DNA of 33,179 nt from JAMWZF01 sp041628615 (lineage in GTDB: Bacteria; Pseudomonadota; Alphaproteobacteria; Rhodobacterales; Rhodobacteraceae). This document shows, piece by piece, positions 14,737 to 23,375 of the stretch (position 1 is its first letter; each line of letters opens with the position of its first letter). Below the pieces are notes generated by a model, which saw nothing but the letters and a program-made list of their open reading frames with translations, was not told where the DNA came from and did not search any database. The stretch spans positions 1-33,179 of the forward strand of contig JBFKOW010000015.1 in the NCBI GenBank assembly GCA_041628615.1. The letters run 5' to 3'. A program made the translations under genes and the position numbers.

Positions 14737-16185
14737 TCAGGCCCGCCAGAACTGCCAGGTCACGACGGTCAGCACCGCCATGATCTCGAGCCGGCCGATC
14801 AGCATGGCGAAGCTCAGGATCCATTTCGCGGTGTCGTTGAGACCGGCGTAGTTGCCGGCGGGCCCGATCTCGGGCCCCAGCCCGGGGCCGATGTTGGCCA
14901 GCGCCGCGGCCGCGCCCGAGACCGAGGTGGTGAAGTCGAGCCCGGTCATCCCGAGTGACACCGACAGGATCCCCAGCGACACGATGAAGGCGCCGAAGAA
15001 GGCCATCACCGAGTTCAGCACGTCGTCGCCCACGGTGCGCCCGTCGTAGCGGGTGGTGAACATCCCGTGGGGCGAATGCAGCCGCCGGATCTGCACCTTG
15101 ATGGCGGCGAACAGCAGCTGGTAGCGGAAGATCTTGATCGAGCAGGCCGTCGACCCGGCGCAGCCGCCGATCAGGCCGACGAAGAAGAACAGGGCCACCG
15201 CGAAGGCGCCCCAGCCCATGTAGTCGAGGCTGGCATAGCCGGTCCCGGTCAGGATCGAGGTGACGTTGAACAAGGCGTGGCGGAAACTGTCCTCGGTCGC
15301 CGCGCCGTCGGCGTGCCACAGCCACAGCGTCATCACCAGAACCAGCACTGCGAGGGTCGCGAAGAACACCCGGATCTGGCTGTCCCGCCACAGCGGCCGG
15401 GCGGTACCGGCCAGAAGCTGGACATACCGGACGAACGGCAGAGCCGCCAGCGCCATGAACACCACGGCGACGTAATGGACGCCGGGTCCGAAGGCGCCGA
15501 AGGAGGCGTCGTAATTGGCGTAGCCGCCGGTGGCCACCGTGGTCATCGCGTGGATCATCGCATCGAAGGCGTCCATTCCGGCAGCGCCGTAGGCCAGCGC
15601 GCAGGCCATGGTCAGGCCCACGTAGATGACCGAGATGCGGCTCGATATCTCGGTCGCGCGGGGCAGGATCTTGCCCATCGTGTCGAAGCCCTCCGAGCGG
15701 AAGATCTGCATTCCGCCGACCCGCAGTTCGGGCAGGAACACCATCGCCACCACGATGATCCCGATCCCGCCCAGCCATTGCAGGATGCCGCGCCAGAGCC
15801 TGAGACCCTCGGGCAGAGCCTCGATCCCGGTGACCACCGTGGCCCCCGTCGTCGTCAGCCCCGACATCGCCTCGAAGAAGGCGTCGGTGAAGTTGAGGCC
15901 GGCGGCGCCGAGCATGAACGGCAGCGCGCCGAACAGCGGCAGCGCGAGCCAGACGGTGGTGGTGACGAGGAAGGTCTGCCGGATCGACAGCCCCTCGCCG
16001 ACGCCGTTCGACGAGGCCAGCGCGATCAGCCCGCCGGCCAGCACGGTCAGGAAGGCGCTTTCGAGGAACACCGGCCAATGGCCGTTGCCGGCGGCCAGGT
16101 CGGCGCCGAGCGGGGCCAGCATGGTCAGCCCGAGCGTTCCGACGAGAAGGCCGATGACGTATCCGACGGGACGCAGATCGAACAT
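14737..16185 (-). CDS. trkH: Trk-type potassium uptake transmembrane protein
   Basis: The 482-residue inner-membrane protein is the pore-forming subunit of a Trk K+ uptake system. The four pore loops of the superfamily are visible in order: L-T-T-T-G-A-T-V (near residue 111), T-T-V-A-T-G-G-Y-A-N (near 218), T-S-I-L-T-G-T-G-Y-A-S (near 312) and A-N-I-G-P-G-L-G (near 430). The G-G-C-A-G-S-T segment and the W-L-G-G-I-G-I-I-V-V stretch are also typical. It needs the cytosolic regulator TrkA, which is not in the window. ATG 16185 is preferred because it starts at M-F-D-L-R-P-V-G-Y, just before the first helix; a much longer in-frame opening upstream lacks coding character. It is divergent from the GSCFA gene, with a 12-base palindrome between them. 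Confidence 0.94.
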   Translation of the reverse strand: MFDLRPVGYVIGLLVGTLGLTMLAPLGADLAAGNGHWPVFLESAFLTVLAGGLIALASSNGVGEGLSIRQTFLVTTTVWLALPLFGALPFMLGAAGLNFTDAFFEAMSGLTTTGATVVTGIEALPEGLRLWRGILQWLGGIGIIVVAMVFLPELRVGGMQIFRSEGFDTMGKILPRATEISSRISVIYVGLTMACALAYGAAGMDAFDAMIHAMTTVATGGYANYDASFGAFGPGVHYVAVVFMALAALPFVRYVQLLAGTARPLWRDSQIRVFFATLAVLVLVMTLWLWHADGAATEDSFRHALFNVTSILTGTGYASLDYMGWGAFAVALFFFVGLIGGCAGSTACSIKIFRYQLLFAAIKVQIRRLHSPHGMFTTRYDGRTVGDDVLNSVMAFFGAFIVSLGILSVSLGMTGLDFTTSVSGAAAALANIGPGLGPEIGPAGNYAGLNDTAKWILSFAMLIGRLEIMAVLTVVTWQFWRA

Positions 16186-16216
16186 GGCGGAACGGTTGTC
16201 GCGCGGCGGCCCGGCT

Positions 16217-16228
16217 GTCAAGCTTGAC
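16217..16228. promoter_or_regulatory. Perfect palindrome GTCAAGCTTGAC between trkH and the GSCFA gene
   Basis: The 12 bases are identical on both strands. Each half also spells a -35-like hexamer: TTGACA on the minus strand toward trkH (32 bases before its ATG) and TTGACC on the plus strand. A dimeric repressor bound here could block both directions; this is inference, as no regulator consensus is recognised. Confidence 0.35.
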
Positions 16229-16280
16229 CGGGGTGAGGGTTTGTTTACCACCCTGCCCCATTGTGCCGGCTGACCGGGAC

Positions 16281-16300
16281 CGGCCGCGCCCGGCCGCGCC
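16281..16300. repeat. Tandem 10-base repeat CGGCCGCGCC x2
   Basis: Two exact adjacent copies lie in the trkH/GSCFA intergenic region. In DNA this rich in G and C, such a short repeat can arise by slippage; I see no associated structure. Confidence 0.5.
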
Positions 16301-16392
16301 CGAACCGTCACAGCATGTTCAAGGATGTGCCCCGTTCCTGCCCGATTGTGTCCGTTACTGAAACAATAACTCTGAGCTGACCCGCCCCTGCC

Positions 16393-17496
16393 GTGACCGA
16401 CGATCCGCGCCCCGCCCATCCCTACGCCGACCTGCCCGACCGGGCGTTCTGGCGCCGCGGGGTCGTGGACGACGGCGGCGCGGGGCTGGCCGATCTGCAC
16501 CGGCCGAAATGGCCGCTCGCCCCCGGCACCGCCGTCGCCACCGCCGGAAGCTGTTTTGCCCAGCATATCGGCCGCTGGCTGGCCCGCGCCGGGCTGCGGG
16601 TGCTGGACGCCGAACCGGCGCCGCCGCTGATGCCGGACGCGGTGGCCCACCGCTTCGGCTACCGGCTGTTCTCGGGGCGCTACGGCAACATCTACACCGC
16701 CCGGCAGATGCGCCAGTTGCTCGAGGAGATCGCCGGCGGCGCGGTCCGTCCCGGCATCGCCTGGCCCGCCGCCGGGGGCCGCTACGTCGATGCGCTGCGC
16801 CCGACGGTGGAGCCGGACGGGCTCGACACCGCCGACGAGGTGGTGCTGCACCGCGATTACCACCTTGAAAAGACGGCGCAGATGCTGCGCGGGACCGACC
16901 TGTTCATCTTCACCCTCGGGCTGACGGAGGCCTGGGAGGACGCCGCGACCGGCACCGTGTTCCCGGTCTGCCCCGGCGTCGCGGCGGGCCGGTTCGACCC
17001 CGACCGGCACCGGCTGCGCCGGTTCCGCTACGGCGAGGTGACCGAGGACCTGCACGCCATCCTGCGGCTGCTGCGCCGGTTCAACCCGGACATGCGGCTA
17101 TTGCTCACGGTCTCGCCGGTGCCTTTGACCGCGACGGCCGGGCCAGATCACGTGCTGACCGCCACGACCGGGGCGAAGGCGGCGCTGCGGGCCGCGGCGG
17201 GCGACCTCGCCGCCGACGAGGCGGCGGTGGACTACTTCCCGTCCTTCGAACTCGTGACCTCGCACGCCACCGGCGGGCCGTGGTTCACCGACAACCTGCG
17301 GACGGTCTCGGCCGAAGGGGTGGAGATGGTGATGGGCCGGTTCCTCGCCGCGCACGGGCTCTCGGCCACGGATGCGGCATCTGCCGCGGCACCGGACGCG
17401 GGGCCCGCCGGTGCGCTGACCGACGCCGCGCCCGGCGACGACGAGGTCGACGGGCTGGTCTGCGACGAGATGCTGCTTCAGGGGGCGGCCCGATGA
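16393..17496 (+). CDS. GSCFA-domain protein (SGNH-superfamily relative)
   Basis: The 367-residue protein carries the motif naming the GSCFA family, T-A-G-S-C-F-A-Q-H-I-G, at residues 50-60; S53 occupies the place of the SGNH-hydrolase nucleophile. Other family segments are F-G-Y-R-L-F-S-G-R-Y-G-N-I-Y-T, T-L-G-L-T-E-A-W, L-T-V-S-P-V-P-L and V-D-Y-F-P-S-F-E-L-V. GSCFA proteins are uncharacterised; relation to GDSL/SGNH esterases suggests action on O-acyl groups of glycans, which is inference. A GTG at 16393 is taken as start; the ribosome site is weak, and no ATG occurs before the conserved core. Residues 318-345 are a low-complexity Ala/Asp linker. The stop overlaps the next gene by four bases (ATGA). 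Confidence 0.85.
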   Translation: MTDDPRPAHPYADLPDRAFWRRGVVDDGGAGLADLHRPKWPLAPGTAVATAGSCFAQHIGRWLARAGLRVLDAEPAPPLMPDAVAHRFGYRLFSGRYGNIYTARQMRQLLEEIAGGAVRPGIAWPAAGGRYVDALRPTVEPDGLDTADEVVLHRDYHLEKTAQMLRGTDLFIFTLGLTEAWEDAATGTVFPVCPGVAAGRFDPDRHRLRRFRYGEVTEDLHAILRLLRRFNPDMRLLLTVSPVPLTATAGPDHVLTATTGAKAALRAAAGDLAADEAAVDYFPSFELVTSHATGGPWFTDNLRTVSAEGVEMVMGRFLAAHGLSATDAASAAAPDAGPAGALTDAAPGDDEVDGLVCDEMLLQGAAR

Positions 17497-18320
17497 CCGC
17501 CCGCGTCCTGATGATCGGCAATTCCCATATCCGGGCGCTGCGCGACGCGCTGGCCGAGGATCCCGGCCGCTGGGACGGGCTGACGGTGGACACCTTCGGC
17601 TTCCGCGGCGCCGCGATGCCCGGCATCGAGGTCTCGAACGGCCGGCTGCGGGCGGTGGGGGACTTCGCCCGGCAGCAGTTCGAGGGCCTGAACGAGGGCC
17701 GGACCGACTGCGCGATCACCGGCTACGACGCGCTTGTCGTGGTCGGCTTCGATTTCAAGCCGCTGGACGCCGTGGCCCTGGCGCGGGCGGCGGTCTGGCC
17801 GGGCCTGCCGTCGCTGGCCGAGGTCGAGGACCTCGCCACGATGCGGCAGACGCTGATCTCGGCCCCGGCGGCGCGGGCGGCGCTCGACGGCAGCCTCGAG
17901 ACCTGCGACGCGGCCCGGCTGGTCCGCGCCCTGCGCGCCGAGGTGGACTGCTCGATCTTCCTGATCGCCTGTCCGCGGCTGAGCCAGCGGGCGAAGTGGA
18001 CCGACGTGCCGCGGTTCTTCGGCCACGGCCGGGCGATCCGGACCGGCGACGCGCCGGTGCTGGACAAGCTGTGGGACCGGTCCGCGCGGGACGTGTGCCA
18101 GCGCATCGGCGCGCGCTTCCTGCCGCAGCACCCCGAAACCGTGTTCAACCACGTGCTGACCCGGCAGGATTTCATGGTCGATGCCGAGGTCACGCTGCCC
18201 ACCGCGCAGGGGCCGCGGCGGGTGCCCGACATGACCCACGCCAACGCCGCCTACGGCGCGCTGATGCTGGACCGGCTGGCCGTGAAGATGGCCGCGGAGC
18301 CGGGGGTCGGCGCCGGCTGA
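17493..18320 (+). CDS. SGNH/GDSL-like hydrolase paired with GSCFA gene
   Basis: The 275-residue protein begins M-T-A-R-V-L-M-I-G-N-S-H-I-R-A-L, where G-N-S-H (residues 9-12) corresponds to SGNH block I, with S11 as nucleophile. Near the C-terminus P-D-M-T-H-A-N-A-A-Y-G supplies a D-x-x-H pair (D246, H249), the usual block V. The middle has G-F-R-G-A-A-M-P-G and V-V-V-G-F-D-F, possible blocks II and III, but the classic G-x-N-D is not exact. No signal peptide or membrane segment is visible, so it is probably cytoplasmic. It overlaps the GSCFA gene by four bases and must be co-translated. Substrate unknown; sugar or polymer deacylation is a guess. It converges with folE2, 39 bases apart. Confidence 0.78.
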   Translation: MTARVLMIGNSHIRALRDALAEDPGRWDGLTVDTFGFRGAAMPGIEVSNGRLRAVGDFARQQFEGLNEGRTDCAITGYDALVVVGFDFKPLDAVALARAAVWPGLPSLAEVEDLATMRQTLISAPAARAALDGSLETCDAARLVRALRAEVDCSIFLIACPRLSQRAKWTDVPRFFGHGRAIRTGDAPVLDKLWDRSARDVCQRIGARFLPQHPETVFNHVLTRQDFMVDAEVTLPTAQGPRRVPDMTHANAAYGALMLDRLAVKMAAEPGVGAG

Positions 18321-18359
18321 CAGGGGGCCAGCCGGCGGCGCAGGGGCGATCGTTCCGGA

Positions 18360-19463
<1,104 letters not shown>

Positions 19464-19566
19464 GGCAATTTCCCCCTCTCAGGTGCGGGCCGATACGTCA
19501 TAGGGCGACAGTACGAACCGTCTGTTAACACAGTCCCGTTGTCTACGCCCCGGAAACGGAACCGGA

Positions 19567-20733
19567 TCAAAGACCGGATAGGGCCGCCGTCAGGTCCCGC
19601 GCGAGGTCGTCGGGGTCCTCCAGCCCGACGCTCAGGCGCAGAAGGCCCGGGGTTATCCCCAGAATCGCCTTCTGGTCCTCGGGCAATCTCTGATGCGTCG
19701 TCGTCGCCGGATGGGTGGCGATGGACTTCGCATCGCCCAGGTTGTTGGAAATGGTGACGATCTCCAGCCGGTTCAACACCGCGAAGGCCGCCGCCTTGCT
19801 GCCGCAGTCGAAGGACAGCACCGTGCCGCCGCTGCCGGTCTGCGCCATCGCGAGGCCGTGCTGCGGGTGGCTCGCCAGCCCCGGATAGAGCACCGGAAGC
19901 CCCCGGTCCTCCAGCATCGCGGCCAGGTGCAGCGCGGTCTCGGCCTGCGCCCGGACCCGCAACTCCATCGTCTCCAGCCCCTTGAGCAGCAGCCAGGCGG
20001 TGAACGGCGACATCGAGCCGCCGGTGTGCTTCATGTAAGGCTCGATGGTGCCGCGAATGTGATCGCGCGGCCCGAGGACGACCCCGCCCAGCGCCCGGCC
20101 CTGCCCGTCGATATGCTTGGTCGCCGAGTAGACCACCACGTCGGCGCCCTGCTCCGCGGCGCGGGAAAACACCGGCGTCGCGAACACGTTGTCGACGATC
20201 ACCATCGCCCCGGCGGCGCGGGCGATGGCCGACACCGCGGCGATGTCGATCACTTCCAGCGTCGGGTTGGACACGCTTTCGAAGAACACCGCCTTCGTGC
20301 CCGGCGTGACCGCCGCCCGCCAGGCGTCGAGGTCCGTGCCGTCGACGAAGACCACCTCGACCCCGTAGCGCCGCAGCACCTCGTCCAGCACGTAGTGACA
20401 CGACCCGAACAGCGCCCGCGACGACACCACCCGGTCGCCGGCCCGCAGCATTGCGGTCAGCGCGCCGGATACCGCCGCCATACCCGAGGCGGTGGCGAAG
20501 CCGTCCTCGGTCCCTTCCAGCGCGGCGATCCGGTCCTCGAACATCCGCACCGTGGGGTTGCCGTAGCGGGCGTAGATGAACTCGTCCTCGGCGGCGGCCT
20601 CGAACCTGGCCTCGGCCTGCTCGGCGCTGTCGTAGACGAAGCCCTGGGTGAGGAAGATCGCCTCGCTCACCTCGCCGTATTGCGACCGGCGGATGCCGCC
20701 GTGCACCGCCCGGGTGCGCTTGTTCCACGTCAT
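19567..20733 (-). CDS. metZ: O-succinylhomoserine sulfhydrylase
   Basis: The 388-residue PLP enzyme of the Cys/Met gamma family makes homocysteine directly from O-succinylhomoserine and sulfide. Residues Y56-x-R-Y-G-N-P, G-M-A-A-V (84-88), N157-P-T, D181-N-V-F-A-T-P and Y202-S-A-T-K-H-I-D-G-Q-G-R are family sites, with K206 the PLP lysine. H-I-D-G-Q-G-R and the overall length favour MetZ over cystathionine synthase or lyase. ATG 20733 is preferred, with AAAGGGG upstream; an in-frame ATG at 20754 falls in the T-run of the leader terminator. The leader holds a SAM-II aptamer and a terminator hairpin, so expression should fall when S-adenosylmethionine is plentiful. Confidence 0.93.
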   Translation of the reverse strand: MTWNKRTRAVHGGIRRSQYGEVSEAIFLTQGFVYDSAEQAEARFEAAAEDEFIYARYGNPTVRMFEDRIAALEGTEDGFATASGMAAVSGALTAMLRAGDRVVSSRALFGSCHYVLDEVLRRYGVEVVFVDGTDLDAWRAAVTPGTKAVFFESVSNPTLEVIDIAAVSAIARAAGAMVIVDNVFATPVFSRAAEQGADVVVYSATKHIDGQGRALGGVVLGPRDHIRGTIEPYMKHTGGSMSPFTAWLLLKGLETMELRVRAQAETALHLAAMLEDRGLPVLYPGLASHPQHGLAMAQTGSGGTVLSFDCGSKAAAFAVLNRLEIVTISNNLGDAKSIATHPATTTHQRLPEDQKAILGITPGLLRLSVGLEDPDDLARDLTAALSGL

Positions 20734-20752
20734 GCCGGCCCCTTTCGCCAAC

Positions 20753-20785
20753 AAAAAGCCCCGACACCGGGAAGGGTATCGGGGC
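20753..20785 (-). terminator. Intrinsic terminator in the metZ leader (riboswitch expression platform)
   Basis: On the minus strand GCCCCGATACC (20785-20775) pairs with GGTGTCGGGGC (20768-20758) as an 11-bp stem with one G-U wobble and a 6-base loop, followed at once by TTTTT (20757-20753). It lies between the SAM-II aptamer and the metZ ATG, ending 19 bases before the start codon. This is a textbook Rho-independent terminator placed to switch metZ off. Confidence 0.85.
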
Positions 20786-20795
20786 GCGGGCCCTC

Positions 20796-20850
20796 AACCT
20801 CTTTAGCGGGATGTTTAACGTGGCCCGCAATCCGGTGCACAAATCGCCAC
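20796..20850 (-). ncRNA. SAM-II riboswitch aptamer upstream of metZ
   Basis: Read on the minus strand, the sequence contains the SAM-II (metA motif) landmarks in order: GTGGC (20850-20846), GATTTG, CCGG, ATTGCGG, GCCAC (20824-20820), GTTAAACAT, CCGC (20809-20806) and TAAAGAGG. GTGGC/GCCAC form the P1 stem. GCGG (20828-20825) with CCGC forms the pseudoknot stem P2, flanked by the conserved TAAAG. SAM-II RNAs precede methionine-synthesis genes in alphaproteobacteria, and metZ is a usual target. The 3' side runs on into the terminator hairpin at 20753-20785. Confidence 0.9.
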
Positions 20851-20985
20851 GGGGAGGGGCATACGCCCCGCCGCCGGTCCGGTCAAGCGCCGGCATCGCC
20901 GCATCCGGACCTTGCCCCCGCCGCGCGCCGCGCCATTCTGACCGGAGGGCGGCGCCGGAAGGGCGCGTGCGCAAGGGAGCCGCGG

Positions 20986-21702
20986 ATGACCATCGACCTG
21001 TATTTCTGGCCCACCCCCAACGGCTGGAAGGCCACCATCGCGCTCGAGGAAATGGGCCTGCCCTATCGGGTCCACCTCGTGAACATCGGCGCCGGAGAGC
21101 AGTTCGACCCGGACTTCCTCGCCATCTCGCCGAACAACAAGATGCCCGCCATCGTCGATCCGGATGGTCCCGGCGGCGGGCCGGTCCCGGTGTTCGAGAG
21201 CGGCGCGATCCTGCTCTACCTCGCGCGCAAGACCGGCCGGTTCATGGGCAAGACCGAGCGGGACCGCATCGCCGTCGAGGAATGGCTGATGTGGCAGATG
21301 GGCGGGCTGGGCCCGATGGCCGGGCAGGCGCACCATTTCCTGAAATACGCCCCCAATATGGACCCGCCGCAGGACCTGCCCTACGCCAAGGACCGCTACC
21401 GGACCGAGGTGGCGCGGCTCTACGGCGTGCTCGACCGGCGGCTGGCGGCGCACCGCTACGTCGCCGGGGACTTCTACTCGATCGCCGACATGGCGATCTG
21501 GGGCTGGGCCTCGCTGTGGGAGGGCCAGCAGCAGACGCTCGAGGACAAGCCGCATTTCGCCCGCTGGCTCGACGAGGTCGGGGCGCGGCCCGCTGTCCGC
21601 CGCGGACGGGCGGTCCATGCCGACCTGCGCGGCGAGATGCACAAGGACCGGGGCAGCCACGCCGCCCTGTTCGGCGGCGGGTCGGCGGCGGGCCGGACCT
21701 AG
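20986..21702 (+). CDS. Glutathione S-transferase family protein (Nu-class/YfcG-like)
   Basis: The 238-residue protein has the two-domain GST fold. The thioredoxin-like N-terminal half (1-85) contains Y-F-W-P-T-P-N-G-W-K with T10 and N12 at the glutathione-sulfur site, N-N-K-M-P-A-I-V-D and F-E-S-G-A-I-L-L-Y-L-A. The helical C-terminal half (90-210) has Q-M-G-G-L-G-P-M-A-G-Q, which is typical of the YfcG/YghU (Ure2-like) group known for disulfide-bond reductase activity toward glutathionyl substrates. The physiological substrate is not evident. AAGGGAG lies 6-12 bases before ATG 20986. It is divergent from the SAM-II/metZ unit and converges with sufE, sharing the tetranucleotide CTAG as both stops. 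Confidence 0.9.
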   Translation: MTIDLYFWPTPNGWKATIALEEMGLPYRVHLVNIGAGEQFDPDFLAISPNNKMPAIVDPDGPGGGPVPVFESGAILLYLARKTGRFMGKTERDRIAVEEWLMWQMGGLGPMAGQAHHFLKYAPNMDPPQDLPYAKDRYRTEVARLYGVLDRRLAAHRYVAGDFYSIADMAIWGWASLWEGQQQTLEDKPHFARWLDEVGARPAVRRGRAVHADLRGEMHKDRGSHAALFGGGSAAGRT

Positions 21703-22109
21703 GCGGCGCGGGCGAAGCCCTGCAGCCGCTCGACCATCGCCCGGAGCCCGTTCGAGCGCTGCGAGGACAGGTGCGCGTCCAGTCCCAGCCGGGCCAGTTC
21801 GGCGCGGGCGTCGACGGTGGCGGCCTCGGCCACCGGCAACCCGTCGAACAGGGTGCGCAGCACCGCGATCAGGCCGCGCACGATCATCGCGTCGCTGTCG
21901 CCGTCGAAGCGCAGGCGGCCCGCCTCGTCGACCCGCGGCACCAGCCAGACCTGGCTGGCGCAGCCCTCCACCTTCGTCGCCGGCACCTTCAGCGCCGGAT
22001 CGAGCGGCTCCATCGCCTTGCCGAGCTCGATGACATGGCGGTAGCGGTCCTCCCAATCGTCGAGAAACTCGAAGGTGTCGGCGAGGTCCTCGAAGGCGTC
22101 CTGGGCCAT
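21699..22109 (-). CDS. sufE: SufE-family cysteine desulfuration protein
   Basis: The 136-residue protein matches SufE, which accepts persulfide sulfur from the SufS desulfurase and passes it to the SufBCD scaffold for Fe-S cluster assembly. Visible marks are F-E-F-L-D-D-W-E-D-R-Y-R-H-V-I-E-L-G-K (13-31), V-E-G-C-A-S-Q-V-W-L-V with acceptor C50, F-D-G-D-S-D-A-M-I-V-R-G-L, and L-S-S-Q-R-S-N-G-L-R-A-M near the C-terminus. ATG 22109 gives the standard SufE length; an in-frame GTG at 22148 would add 13 unlike residues. No other suf genes are nearby. Its stop (reverse TAG at 21699-21701) overlaps the stop of the GST gene. Confidence 0.93.
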   Translation of the reverse strand: MAQDAFEDLADTFEFLDDWEDRYRHVIELGKAMEPLDPALKVPATKVEGCASQVWLVPRVDEAGRLRFDGDSDAMIVRGLIAVLRTLFDGLPVAEAATVDARAELARLGLDAHLSSQRSNGLRAMVERLQGFARAA

Positions 22110-22205
22110 CCCGGCGGTCCCGTGGCTGCTGCGGTTGCATCCTGTCACTTAGGCGGCGGCGGCGGGCGCGTCCAGACGCGGCCTTCCCCTGCCCGGCCCA
22201 CTGCG

Positions 22206-22209
22206 CTAG
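22206..22209 (+). promoter_or_regulatory. Candidate -10 (GCTAGC) of the small lipoprotein gene
   Basis: CTGCGCTAGC ends 35 bases upstream of ATG 22246, with a weak CTTCCC about 16 bases further upstream. It is one of the recurring GCTAG boxes. Low confidence alone. Confidence 0.3.
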
Positions 22210-22245
22210 CAACGGGACAGTCGACCCAGACGAAAGGCGTTGCCG

Positions 22246-22719
22246 ATGCGTGCCCTGCCCGTCCTGCTGATCGCCGCGCTGTCGGTTTCGGGCTGCGCCC
22301 GGCTGGCGGAAAGCCGGTTCAACCCGGTCAACTGGTTCGCCGGTTCGACCACGGACCCGGACGCGCCGCTGCGGCCGCTGGTCCCCGCGGGCGGCGGCAC
22401 GCTGGTCGTCGACGGGCGGCAGCCGGTGGCGGAGGTGCTGTCGGTCGGTCTCGACCGGACCGCGGACGGAGCGATCCTGCGCGCCACCGGGCTCGCCGCG
22501 ACCCAGGGCTGGTTCAACGCCCAGCTGGTGCTGGTCTCGATCGAGGGCGGGACCGCGACCTACGCCTTCCGGGCCGAGCCGCCGCGCGGCTTCGAGCCCG
22601 AGGGCAGCGCCACCAGCCGGCGGATCACCGCGGCGGCGGATCTCGACCTCGCCGATCTCGCCGGGATCCGCAGCTTCCGGGTCACCGGCGCGGCCAACAG
22701 CCGGTCGGTCGGCCGCTAG
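22246..22719 (+). CDS. Small putative lipoprotein of unknown function
   Basis: The 157-residue product starts with a lipoprotein signal, M-R-A-L-P-V-L-L-I-A-A-L-S-V-S-G-C, so C17 would be acylated and become the mature N-terminus. The mature part is a soluble domain of short strands (T-L-V-V-D, A-I-L-R-A-T-G-L-A, A-T-Y-A-F-R-A-E-P-P) ending in I-R-S-F-R-V-T-G-A. I do not recognise the family; the composition suggests a beta-sandwich. AAAGG lies 8 bases upstream of the ATG; an in-frame TTG six bases earlier is less suitable. It converges with the membrane protein gene, 7 bases apart, and is divergent from sufE. Confidence 0.78.
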   Translation: MRALPVLLIAALSVSGCARLAESRFNPVNWFAGSTTDPDAPLRPLVPAGGGTLVVDGRQPVAEVLSVGLDRTADGAILRATGLAATQGWFNAQLVLVSIEGGTATYAFRAEPPRGFEPEGSATSRRITAAADLDLADLAGIRSFRVTGAANSRSVGR

Positions 22720-22726
22720 GCTCGGT

Positions 22727-23254
22727 TCACTGGAAACCGCTCTTGCGCCGGTAGGCGTCGACCCGGCCGCTGTCGAAGGCGTCGAAGATCGAATCCCGCT
22801 CGCGCCGCCAGTAGGTCAGCATCAGGTGCGCGCCGAACAGGTTCGCGAACCACAGCAGCGCGAAGACCGGTTTCGACGACAGCGTCACCGCCAGGGTGAA
22901 GGGTCCGAACATCGTGCCGTAGAGCGGCAGCATCAGGGTGCCGCCGATCAGCGAGCCGACGAAGCTGACCCAGACCGAGGCCGCCACCGCGTTGACCAGC
23001 CCGGCCCAGCCCGGATGGCCGAAGCGGTTGCCGGCGATGTAGAGCCCGCACATCGAGCCGATGGCCCCGGCGAAGATCATCCAGATGTCGTAGGCCGCGA
23101 ACCGTTGCTGAAGCACCGCGCCCTGGCTGAGATGCATCGCCACCAGCAGGCCGATCCCGGCGCCGAACAGTCCCACGCAGGCATAGGCGGCGGCGCGGCT
23201 GCGCTCGCCCCGGGTCTCGAACAACTCTTCGGCGGCTCGTCTCGCTCGACGCAT
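22727..23254 (-). CDS. Conserved membrane protein of unknown function, about four helices
   Basis: The 175-residue protein has a basic N-terminus (M-R-R-A-R-R-A), then hydrophobic stretches at about residues 24-43, 55-73, 86-110 and 125-148, and ends in a charged cytoplasmic-type tail (T-Y-W-R-R-E-R-D-S-I-F-D-A-F-D). Glycine-rich motifs (G-L-F-G-A-G-I-G, G-S-L-I-G-G-T) lie within the helices. No transporter or enzyme motif is visible. GAGGAACGGGA precedes ATG 23254. msrB lies 121 bases upstream on the same strand, with the region between holding a short AACAG-T-CTGTT inverted repeat. The function cannot be told from sequence. Confidence 0.75.
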   Translation of the reverse strand: MRRARRAAEELFETRGERSRAAAYACVGLFGAGIGLLVAMHLSQGAVLQQRFAAYDIWMIFAGAIGSMCGLYIAGNRFGHPGWAGLVNAVAASVWVSFVGSLIGGTLMLPLYGTMFGPFTLAVTLSSKPVFALLWFANLFGAHLMLTYWRRERDSIFDAFDSGRVDAYRRKSGFQ

Positions 23255-23375
23255 TCGGGTCCCGTTCCTCTTCTTTCGCGGCCCTCCGGATATGGCCAGA
23301 GAACCGGGCCGAAATGGGGCACCGGGGGGGCGAATGGACCCGATTGATTAACAGTCTGTTGACGGCCCCGCCGGC

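Noticed and set aside
16345..16367. ATTGT-N13-ACAAT in front of the GSCFA gene as a LysR-type site
   Set aside because: No LysR-type gene nearby and the half-sites are only five bases; not distinguishable from chance.
19464..19566. A Zur (zinc repressor) site upstream of folE2
   Set aside because: Expected from other bacteria, but only TGTTAACA (19522-19529) is present and it does not match the AT-rich Zur palindrome.
19519..23361. Similar GTCTGTTAAC and GTCTGTTGAC upstream of folE2 and of the four-helix membrane protein
   Set aside because: Short and imperfect, with two copies of unequal symmetry; too likely by chance to call a shared operator.
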